Assembly: GCA_024278565.1 (NCBI GenBank)
Contig: JAJRSY010000155.1
Coordinates: 1 to 11,867, forward strand
Source of the DNA: Bacteroidota bacterium
GTDB taxonomy: Bacteria; Bacteroidota; Bacteroidia; Flavobacteriales; Flavobacteriaceae
DNA: 11,867 bases
Direction of reading: 5' to 3'
The notes beneath the pieces were generated by a model. That model made no database searches, was not told the origin of the DNA, and saw nothing but the letters and a program-made list of their open reading frames with translations. Each line of letters opens with the position of its first letter. Position 1 is the first letter of the stretch. Shown here piece after piece: positions 1-5,780 of the stretch. A program made the position numbers and the translations under genes.

Positions 1-84
1 ATCGAACTGTCTTAGTTGACATAGAATATTATGGATGGTTCGCAACTGCGAATTTTCATAATGGTTGGTTTAGTTGGTTAGTTG
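1..84 (+). other. 3' end of an off-window + strand transcript
   Basis: This stretch precedes a + strand intrinsic terminator, so it is probably the tail of a transcript that begins left of the window. Two of the three + frames close within the first 18 bases, one at the TAG of 13-15, so any coding part probably ends there. The third frame stays open to a TGA at 132-134 but runs through the terminator stem, which argues against it being coding. A small inverted repeat, TTCGCA/TGCGAA with two bases between, lies at 39-52. It does not match the end of a tRNA or 5S rRNA that I recognise. Confidence 0.35.
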
Positions 85-128
85 AAAGGCGTTCTGTCTC
101 AAATTGTGAGATGGAGCGCTTTTTTTTT
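85..128 (+). terminator. Rho-independent terminator, + strand
   Basis: The left arm at 89-101 pairs with 107-119 (GGCG opposite GCGC at the base, TCTCA opposite TGAGA at the top), with a few G-U pairs and a five-base loop. Nine Ts follow at 120-128, and AAA at 85-87 can pair with the first of them. The T run is on the + strand only, so this ends a transcript entering from the left and does not terminate uvrB, which is read the other way. Confidence 0.75.
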
Positions 129-406
129 GTTTGAAGAAAAACTCATAATTGAGCATGATTGAATAAGAAGAATTTTATTTCAGGTGACTTCTTCGAATGG
201 GTGGTTAAGCTGAAAATCGAAAACAAGTTCTTCGATATTTTCGTTACAAACTCAACGAAAGGGTAGGGGGGTGTTTTGGTTAGATTTTAAGAGTTAAAGA
301 TGAGGTATGCTTTTCGATAAATAAACATAATATTTAAAACAAATCGTAAATTGATGCGCAAAAAGGAATAGCAAAATCAGAAACTTTGTGTCGATTTTCA
401 GTATTG

Positions 407-480
407 AATAGTCCGATTCAAATTTCTTTGGAAGCACTTTTTTTTAATTGAAAAAGGCACAAAAAATAGTCTGATTTAAA
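407..480. repeat. Direct repeat pair, 16 bp
   Basis: AATAGTCCGATTCAAA at 407-422 recurs as AATAGTCTGATTTAAA at 465-480, matching at 14 of 16 positions with a 58-base offset. The context is AT-rich, so chance is possible, but it lies close to a second repeat pair. Confidence 0.4.
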
Positions 481-521
481 AATGATATTTGTGCAATTAA
501 AGCAGCGGTTGAAAAGGTTGA

Positions 522-599
522 AATCAGTACTTTTTATGAAAAATAATCAATTTAGACAAGACTAAAAAATAACAGTGAAATATTTACAATCAGTACTTT
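522..599. repeat. Direct repeat pair, 12 bp
   Basis: AATCAGTACTTT occurs exactly at 522-533 and again at 588-599, offset by 66 bases. It contains the palindromic core AGTACT. A paired operator or remnant of a duplicated segment would look like this; the function is unknown. Confidence 0.45.
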
Positions 600-679
600 A
601 TCGGTTTTTAAGTAAAGTATAACTTTCATTTTGAAAAATTAGCATTCTTGAGTTCAAATTACGATAATTAAGTTGAAAT

Positions 680-2668
680 TTAGTGTTTTTTTTGCAATAA
701 TTTTATTTCATCACGTAGTTTTGCGGCTTGCATAAAATCGAGTTCTTTGGCTGCTTTTTCCATGGCTTTTCTTTTATTGCGAATCAATTTTTCAACCTGT
801 TCTTTGGTAAGATATTCGAGATCCGGTTCTGCCGCCCTCATTTCTTCTTTTTTAAAATGATAGGTAGAGACCGAGTTCTTTGACAGGGCACTATCCAAAT
901 TTTTGTTCAAGGCTTTGGGTGTGATATTGTGTTCTAAATTGTATGCGGTTTGTTTCTCTCTTCGATAGTTGGTTTCATCGATTGTCTTTTGCATACTGTT
1001 GGTGATTTTGTCCGCATACATGATGGCTTTTCCGTTCAAATGTCTTGCGGCCCTTCCGACGGTCTGGGTCAAAGATCGCGCCGATCGTAGAAACCCTTCT
1101 TTGTCCGCATCTAAAATGGCAACCAGCGAAACTTCGGGCAGATCCAGACCTTCCCGTAATAAATTGACCCCGATCAGTACATCAAAAATGCCCTTGCGCA
1201 GATCCTGCATGATCTCTACCCTTTCCAAAGTATCAACATCGCTGTGTATGTAGCGACAACGAATATTGATCCTGTCCAAGTATTTGGCAAGTTCCTCTGC
1301 CATACGTTTGGTCAAGGTGGTGACAAGGGTGCGTTCGTCTTTCTCTACCCTTTGATGTATTTCTTCCACTAGATCATCGATCTGGTTCAAGCTGGGCCGT
1401 ACCTCAATGATTGGATCCAAAAGCCCCGTAGGGCGAATTAGCTGTTCTACCACCACACCTTGGCACAATTGCAGTTCATAATCGGCCGGTGTTGCACTGA
1501 CGTAGATCACTTGTTTTTGCATGGTTTCGAATTCCTCGAACTTTAGGGGGCGATTGTCCATTGCTGCGGGAAGGCGAAAGCCATATTCGACCAAATTTTC
1601 TTTTCTCGAGCGATCGCCCCCGTACATGGCATGTACTTGCGATATGGTTACATGGCTTTCATCGACCACCATTAAATAGTCATCCGGAAAATAATCCAAC
1701 AAACAGAAAGGGCGGGTGCCCGGTTCACGCCCGTCCAAATATCTGGAGTAGTTTTCAATACCGGAACAATACCCCAGTTCCCGTATCATTTCAAGATCAA
1801 AACTGGTACGTTCTTCCAAGCGTTTGGCTTCTAGGTGTTTGCCAATGTCTTTGAAATAGGTTACTTGTTTCACCATATCTTCCTGAATTTGATGTATGGC
1901 ATTTTGGAGTATATCCTGCGAGGTAACGAACATATTCGCAGGGTAGATCGTCAGGGTGTCAAATACCTCCAGTACGTTGTTGTTGAACGGGTCAAAGGCT
2001 TCGATTTCCTCAATTTCATCCCCAAAAAAATGAATTCTGAAGGCATGGTCGGCATAACTCGGAAAAACATCGATTACGTCGCCCTTCACCCTGAAATTAC
2101 CATTTTTAAAATCAGCGGTTGTTCTTGAATACAGACCCTGAACCAATTGGTGGAGTAATTTGGTGCGGGCGATAACCTGGTCTTTTTGGATGGATATGAC
2201 ATTTTTCTGGAATTCGACAGGATTTCCGATGCCGTACAGGCAAGAGACAGAGGCAACCACAATAATATCACGCCTGCCCGACAATAAGGATGAGGTGGTG
2301 CTCAAGCGCAATTTTTCAATATCCTCGTTGATGGACAGATCTTTTTCAATATACAGTCCCGAAGTGGGTATATAGGCTTCCGGTTGGTAATAGTCGTAAT
2401 ACGATACGAAATACTCCACTGCATTTTCAGGAAAGAACTGCTTGAATTCAGAATAGAGCTGTGCTGCCAAGGTCTTATTGTGGGCCAAGACCAAGGTGGG
2501 TCGCTGTACCTCTTCGATAACATTGGCTATGGTAAAGGTTTTGCCCGAACCGGTCACCCCTAAAAGGGTTTGGTACCTGTCGCCGGATACCATTCCCTCC
2601 ACCAATTGTTTAATGGCCCCGGGCTGATTTCCGGTAGGTTTGAATTCTGAGACAATTTTAAACTTCAT
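680..2668 (-). CDS. uvrB: UvrABC system protein B (excision nuclease subunit)
   Basis: UvrB is the damage-verifying helicase-like subunit of nucleotide excision repair: it is loaded onto DNA by UvrA and then recruits UvrC for incision. At 662 residues it is full length. Visible motifs are the Walker A loop GVTGSGKT (37-44), the tyrosine-rich beta-hairpin YYDYYQPEAYIP (90-101) that inserts between DNA strands, the helicase motif DESH (336-339), SAT (391-393), motif VI QTVGRAARH (535-543) and a C-terminal UVR motif (about 624-659) that contacts UvrC. The ATG at 2668 gives the usual UvrB N-terminus (MKFKIVSEFKPTGNQP). There is no Shine-Dalgarno sequence. The start codon touches a long inverted repeat and lies four bases after a TAnnTTTG-type box. 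uvrA and uvrC are not in the window. Product assignment is certain; the leaderless reading is inference. Confidence 0.98.
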   Translation of the reverse strand: MKFKIVSEFKPTGNQPGAIKQLVEGMVSGDRYQTLLGVTGSGKTFTIANVIEEVQRPTLVLAHNKTLAAQLYSEFKQFFPENAVEYFVSYYDYYQPEAYIPTSGLYIEKDLSINEDIEKLRLSTTSSLLSGRRDIIVVASVSCLYGIGNPVEFQKNVISIQKDQVIARTKLLHQLVQGLYSRTTADFKNGNFRVKGDVIDVFPSYADHAFRIHFFGDEIEEIEAFDPFNNNVLEVFDTLTIYPANMFVTSQDILQNAIHQIQEDMVKQVTYFKDIGKHLEAKRLEERTSFDLEMIRELGYCSGIENYSRYLDGREPGTRPFCLLDYFPDDYLMVVDESHVTISQVHAMYGGDRSRKENLVEYGFRLPAAMDNRPLKFEEFETMQKQVIYVSATPADYELQLCQGVVVEQLIRPTGLLDPIIEVRPSLNQIDDLVEEIHQRVEKDERTLVTTLTKRMAEELAKYLDRINIRCRYIHSDVDTLERVEIMQDLRKGIFDVLIGVNLLREGLDLPEVSLVAILDADKEGFLRSARSLTQTVGRAARHLNGKAIMYADKITNSMQKTIDETNYRREKQTAYNLEHNITPKALNKNLDSALSKNSVSTYHFKKEEMRAAEPDLEYLTKEQVEKLIRNKRKAMEKAAKELDFMQAAKLRDEIKLLQKKH

Positions 2669-2712
2669 GCGCCAAAGTTACAAAAGCGGAAGCATTTGTG
2701 ACTTTGGCGCAT
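2667..2712 (-). repeat. Long inverted repeat over the uvrB start
   Basis: ATGCGCCAAAGT (2667-2678) is the exact reverse complement of ACTTTGGCGCAT (2701-2712). Inside the 12-bp arms, ACAAA (2680-2684) pairs with TTTGT (2695-2699) and GC (2686-2687) with GC (2692-2693), leaving a four-base loop. The arm nearer uvrB includes the first two bases of its ATG and a TAACTTTG box. No T run follows in the - direction, so it is a poor terminator for the protease gene upstream. It could be an operator, or an RNA hairpin in read-through transcripts that hides the uvrB start. Confidence 0.8.
2673..2680 (-). promoter_or_regulatory. Candidate uvrB promoter -7 box TAACTTTG
   Basis: On the - strand TAACTTTG matches the Bacteroidetes -7 consensus TAnnTTTG. 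Only GCGC separates it from the uvrB ATG. Since the box normally ends about four bases before the transcription start, transcription would begin at or beside the A of the ATG, giving a leaderless message. No TTG is seen 17-23 bases upstream, so the -33 half is missing or weak. Confidence 0.4.
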
Positions 2713-2752
2713 AAAATGTTGTTCAAAGGCTTTGGTACTTTGTAATACCTGA

Positions 2753-3523
2753 TTATTTCTTTTTGGCATCTTCTTTTTCAGCCCACTTTTTAGCACGTTC
2801 TGAACGTTTGGCAGAGCCAGGGTGCGAAGCGGTCAAAGAGCCTTTCCCTCCATCGTCACTAAGTTCGGCCAGCTTTTTAAAAGCACTTTCCATACCGTGG
2901 TAATCGAAACCGTGGACCACAAGAAACTTGAAACCGTATTCGTCTGATGCTGATTCGTGTGTTTGCGAAAATTGGGCATTGGCAACGTTTTCTACAAAGC
3001 CACCAATTTTCTCATCTGTCAATATTTTACCAACTCCGGTATTGGCAGCCGCTAGGTCTTTAGCTGCTGAAATACTGTATGCCGATTGATACCTTTTCTT
3101 TGAGTGCCCAAGTTTGACATGCCCTATCTCATGACCTATGATGCTCATTAGTTCTTCGTCGGTCATTAGATCCATTAAACCTGCCATTACCCGTACACTG
3201 CCGTCAGGAGTTGCAAATGCGTTGATATCGGTTACTAGATAGACTTTAAAATTCAAGTTAAGCCCATCTTCATTTTCCAGTCCGCTGACCAGTTTTTGCA
3301 ATCTATCACCATAGGGGTCGCCTGCTTCGGCTATGGGGTTGTTCCCGTCCATCCACTCAACGGACTGTAGTGAAAGGGTTGCCATTTCCTCGTCGGAAAG
3401 GGTGGCTGCTTTCACCAGTTTTTTACCGGCATCGACATTTCCTTTTTTAAGGATTTTTCCGAATTGGGCTTGGGCCGCAAAAGTTGTTAAAGAAATAAAA
3501 AGAAGTAAAAGAGAGCGTTTCAT
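2753..3523 (-). CDS. Secreted M48-family zinc metalloprotease
   Basis: This 256-residue protein begins with a signal peptide (residues 1-20, hydrophobic LLLLFISLTTF then AAQAQ) with no lipobox cysteine, so it is probably exported to the periplasm as a soluble enzyme. The catalytic zinc motif HEIGH is at 131-135, followed by HESASDEYG (189-197), whose Glu190 is the likely third ligand, and SHPGSAKR (233-240), matching the His-Pro...Arg segment near the end of periplasmic M48 enzymes such as LoiP (YggG). Such proteases degrade damaged or misfolded envelope proteins. The frame is open up to 3682, but the first 53 codons of that longer reading precede the signal peptide and a promoter-like box, so I place the start at 3523. 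It has 168 bases of spacer upstream and 84 bases downstream before uvrB. The substrate cannot be inferred. Confidence 0.9.
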   Translation of the reverse strand: MKRSLLLLFISLTTFAAQAQFGKILKKGNVDAGKKLVKAATLSDEEMATLSLQSVEWMDGNNPIAEAGDPYGDRLQKLVSGLENEDGLNLNFKVYLVTDINAFATPDGSVRVMAGLMDLMTDEELMSIIGHEIGHVKLGHSKKRYQSAYSISAAKDLAAANTGVGKILTDEKIGGFVENVANAQFSQTHESASDEYGFKFLVVHGFDYHGMESAFKKLAELSDDGGKGSLTASHPGSAKRSERAKKWAEKEDAKKK

Positions 3524-3562
3524 AAAAATGGTTTTATAGTTAATCGATATTGATTTATGATG

Positions 3563-3570
3563 CAAATATA
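3563..3570 (-). promoter_or_regulatory. Candidate promoter -7 box of the M48 gene
   Basis: On the - strand TATATTTG matches TAnnTTTG exactly and lies 39 bases before the chosen ATG, implying a leader of about 35 bases. No clear TTG appears at the expected -33 spacing. Its position downstream of the longer possible start supports the shorter protein. Confidence 0.45.
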
Positions 3571-3672
3571 TAGGGTTTTTTGTTGAACGACACCCCTGAT
3601 TACCGTGAAATAAGGATTTTATCTTTTTGAACGTACCATAATTGTATTGATCCAAAGTCAAATTATAACGTT

Positions 3673-3687
3673 CTGTAAACATTACAG
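3673..3687. repeat. 15-bp palindrome CTGTAA-ACA-TTACAG
   Basis: A perfect 6-bp inverted repeat with a three-base centre lies just past the ABC permease stop and about 100 bases upstream of the M48 promoter box. The TGTAA-N3-TTACA shape resembles dimeric repressor sites, but no T run follows on the - strand, so it is not a convincing terminator. The role is unknown. Confidence 0.4.
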
Positions 3688-3691
3688 GGCA

Positions 3692-4525
3692 CTACAAATC
3701 CCTCTTTTTCAGCAAAACATAGGATAAATAGATAAAAATGGCGATCCAACCGAGTACGATCAGTATTTCGTACCAGTGCACGGCATAGTCGAATTTAAAA
3801 TCTTCACCTATTTGGTCTCCAAAGTTTTGTACGGCCGATAACCTAGTGAAAGGCTCGTCAACAAGATTTGACATGGCTTGCAGAGGAAAAAGTGCTTTGA
3901 TTTTCGCCGCAGTTTCCCAACTGGTGATTTTCCATCCGATAAGCCCAAAAAGAAGTTGTTCGATAATAGACCAGAGTATTAAGAACCCTAATGCGAAAGC
4001 AGACCTCTTAACCAAAATACCCAAGAAAAGACAAAAAGAAAAGAAACCGACCAATTTTATGAAGTAAGCCAATATAAACTCAAGGCCTGAAAAAATGATA
4101 CTGATTTCATCATAGGACGAGTAACCGATACCGAGTAAAAGCGAAATAATAAAGAGGAAAATAGTGGAAATCACAGCTAACGCCAATACGGTCAAAAATT
4201 TAGAATATATGAATTCCCATTTGCTAAGCCCGTCGATCAAGTTTTGTTTTATCGTTTTATTGCTGTATTCATTGGCCACCATCGAAACAATGACCACTGC
4301 CAGAAACAATTTAAAAAATGCAGCGATAAAAGCATTGAAATGCCAGATGTACGGAAAATCAAATATGCCCATTTCTGCCAAATGAAATTTGATGAGGCCG
4401 ATATTGAATTTTATAGCTGCTATTAACGAGATTAGGGTGAGTAATACAAAATAAGAAATCACAAGCACCTTACTGGCCCTGTTGTTCCAAAGTTTTATGA
4501 ATTCTATTTGTAGTAAACGTATCAT
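3692..4525 (-). CDS. ABC-2 type transporter permease
   Basis: A 277-residue integral inner-membrane protein with about six hydrophobic segments (near residues 20-38, 64-84, 108-134, 148-171, 177-198 and 252-272). This is the usual ABC-2 permease plan of 250-300 residues. A conserved-looking cytoplasmic segment, NEYSNKTIKQNLIDGLSKWE (85-104), corresponds to the E...T...L...S/R loop of the family. Its ATG lies two bases after the stop of the ATPase gene, so the two are almost certainly translationally coupled and form one exporter (a dimer of each is expected). Similar pairs export peptides, bacitracin-like drugs or lipids. The substrate cannot be read from the sequence, and no biosynthesis or immunity gene is adjacent. 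Confidence 0.92.
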   Translation of the reverse strand: MIRLLQIEFIKLWNNRASKVLVISYFVLLTLISLIAAIKFNIGLIKFHLAEMGIFDFPYIWHFNAFIAAFFKLFLAVVIVSMVANEYSNKTIKQNLIDGLSKWEFIYSKFLTVLALAVISTIFLFIISLLLGIGYSSYDEISIIFSGLEFILAYFIKLVGFFSFCLFLGILVKRSAFALGFLILWSIIEQLLFGLIGWKITSWETAAKIKALFPLQAMSNLVDEPFTRLSAVQNFGDQIGEDFKFDYAVHWYEILIVLGWIAIFIYLSYVLLKKRDL

Positions 4526-4527
4526 AA

Positions 4528-5442
4528 TTATTTTAGGGGTTGGTTAGATTGATTTTCGGTCAAGGTTAAAAACTGCTCTTCAAGGCTTTCTTTTCGTTTG
4601 ACCAAATGAGAAAGAAAGATTCCTTTTTCAAATAGAACTTTGTTCAATTCCTCTGCGTTCATTTCCTCTTTTAGGAATGCAGTGATCAACCCGTTTTCTA
4701 TTTTCACTTGTCCAAAACTTGCCGTAGTTTCCAAGAAATTGGTCAAGGCCCCGGTTTGGCCCGTCTTCAATTCAAAAAAGCCATGCGTTGCCTTCATGCT
4801 ATCTACACGGCCTGAATACAGTTTTTTCCCTTTTCTTAGAATGATCACATGGCTACATACTTTCTCGACTTCATCTAACAAATGCGATGCCAAGAGAATG
4901 GTCGTGCCCTCAGAGGCTATCTTTTTGATAATTTCACGTATTTGATGAATTCCCTGGGGGTCGAGTCCGTTTGTGGGTTCGTCCAAAATCAATATTTCAG
5001 GGTCGTTCAATAGGGCAGAGGCAATGGCCAAACGCTGCTTCATACCTAATGAATACGTTCTGAACTTGCTGTTTTTTCTATCTAGAAGCCCCACCAGTTC
5101 TAACTTATCCTCGATTTTATCGGTAGAAACCTCTTTGATCTTGCACACCAATTTTAGATTTTGAGCTGCGGTCATGTAAGGGTAGAAGTTGGGCCGTTCG
5201 ATAATGGCACCTACTTTTTTCAGTGCCTCATGTGTTGAGGTGTTGCCATTGAACCACGAAAACTCACCTTGAGTAGCGTTCACAACATTCAATACAATGC
5301 CCAAAGTAGTTGATTTACCACTTCCGTTTGGTCCTAAAATGCCATAAACATTGCCTTTTTCTATAGTGAAGGTCAAGTTGTCGACGGCGGTCAGGTATCC
5401 GAATTTTTTGGTGATGTTGCTTACGGTAAGTATATTTTCCAC
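4528..5442 (-). CDS. ABC transporter ATP-binding protein, BcrA-like
   Basis: A 304-residue ATPase that powers the permease encoded immediately downstream. It has Walker A GPNGSGKST (37-45), signature YSLGMKQRLAIA (130-141), Walker B with D-loop ILILDEPTNGLDP (150-162) and the switch histidine in ASHL (185-188). The usual Q-loop glutamine is replaced by glutamate in IIERPNFYP (80-88), a pattern I associate with the BcrA/lantibiotic-immunity class of ABC ATPases. About 80 residues after the nucleotide-binding domain form an accessory C-terminal region. The start is GTG at 5442: it gives the expected N-terminus and the next methionine is at residue 90. The message just before it reads CTCCTCC, the opposite of a Shine-Dalgarno sequence. 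Function as an exporter ATPase is certain; the drug or peptide link is inference. Confidence 0.94.
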   Translation of the reverse strand: MENILTVSNITKKFGYLTAVDNLTFTIEKGNVYGILGPNGSGKSTTLGIVLNVVNATQGEFSWFNGNTSTHEALKKVGAIIERPNFYPYMTAAQNLKLVCKIKEVSTDKIEDKLELVGLLDRKNSKFRTYSLGMKQRLAIASALLNDPEILILDEPTNGLDPQGIHQIREIIKKIASEGTTILLASHLLDEVEKVCSHVIILRKGKKLYSGRVDSMKATHGFFELKTGQTGALTNFLETTASFGQVKIENGLITAFLKEEMNAEELNKVLFEKGIFLSHLVKRKESLEEQFLTLTENQSNQPLK

Positions 5443-5494
5443 TATAGGAGGAGTTTTTTGATGATAGTTATTTACTTGACGAGGAAACCTTAAA

Positions 5495-5523
5495 TTTGTT
5501 ACAGTATATCACTTTTATATTTG
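5495..5523 (+). promoter_or_regulatory. Candidate promoter of the kinase-like gene
   Basis: TTTG (5495-5498) is followed after 17 bases by TATATTTG (5516-5523). This fits the flavobacterial pattern TTG-N17-23-TAnnTTTG, and it is the only full two-part match I found in the window. Transcription would start near 5528, giving a leader of roughly 250 bases before the ATG at 5781. Confidence 0.5.
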
Positions 5524-5535
5524 ATGGTGCTAATG

Positions 5536-5543
5536 CAAATTTA
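5536..5543 (-). promoter_or_regulatory. Candidate promoter -7 box of the ABC operon
   Basis: On the - strand TAAATTTG matches TAnnTTTG. Transcription would begin near 5531 and leave a leader of about 90 bases before the GTG at 5442. No TTG is seen at the -33 spacing. It faces the + strand promoter, and the predicted start points lie within a few bases of each other. Confidence 0.35.
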
Positions 5544-5587
5544 ATTATTATGTTCCGATCAGTTCAGGGTAATAAATAAATAAATGT

Positions 5588-5627
5588 GAGAATGATTTAA
5601 TGGGAGAATGATATAATTGGAGAATAG
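5588..5627. repeat. Short tandem repeat, about 16 bp unit
   Basis: GAGAATGATTTAATGG (5588-5603) is followed directly by GAGAATGATATAATTGG (5604-5620) and then by a partial third copy GAGAATAG (5620-5627). It lies within the leader expected for the + strand gene. It could be a slippage product or a repeated binding site. Confidence 0.55.
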
Positions 5628-5780
5628 AACAGCTGTATGAGCTTGGTTTATTGTTTTATATATTCGAGCATTGGTTCATTAGGTCATTGTTGCATTTTCA
5701 AATTGGCACATTATGCACTAAGATGATTCAAACCAAAAAAAGTAAAAAACAAATAGAACCGGTATAATGAATTATGTACT

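Larger units (their letters stand above)
135..679. other. AT-rich intergenic region without a gene
   Basis: About 545 bases lie between the + strand terminator and the uvrB stop, with no open frame of useful length on either strand and no RNA family I recognise. It holds A/T runs, two pairs of short direct repeats (listed separately), and an imperfect inverted repeat at 212-242 (GAAAATCGAA against TTCGATATTTTC). I see no clear intrinsic terminator for uvrB here. It may simply be decayed spacer, or it may hold an unrecognised small RNA. Confidence 0.5.
5443..5780. other. Intergenic region between divergent genes
   Basis: This 338-base AT-rich stretch separates the - strand ABC operon from the + strand kinase-like gene. 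It contains opposed promoter-like boxes (5495-5543), an AAAT run (5570-5585) and a short tandem repeat (5588-5627). From about 5630 to 5780 I see no recognisable element, no hairpin followed by T and no coding frame of note. Confidence 0.5.

Noticed and set aside
3..134. Open + frame through the left edge as a coding gene end
   Set aside because: The frame runs straight through the stem and T tract of the terminator, and the translated residues look unstructured.
261..270. G-rich run as a possible quadruplex
   Set aside because: Only one to two G tracts are present, too few for an intramolecular quadruplex.
969..2523. Several open frames of 60-97 codons overlapping uvrB
   Set aside because: They lie in other frames of a certain uvrB gene and show no domain, start context or composition of a real gene.
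2667..2712. Hairpin read as an intrinsic terminator of the protease gene
   Set aside because: No U tract follows in the - direction; the sequence after the hairpin is uvrB coding sequence.
3524..3682. N-terminal extension of 53 residues on the M48 protease
   Set aside because: The extension precedes a good signal peptide, has no secretion or domain character, and contains a promoter-like TATATTTG box; the start at 3523 is far more likely.
3673..3687. Terminator for the ABC permease gene
   Set aside because: The 6-bp stem with a three-base loop has no T run after it on the - strand.
5446..5494. Small + strand ORF after a perfect AGGAGG (about ten codons from the ATG at 5460)
   Set aside because: Very short, antisense to the ABC operon leader, and Shine-Dalgarno sequences are not generally used in this phylum; probably chance.
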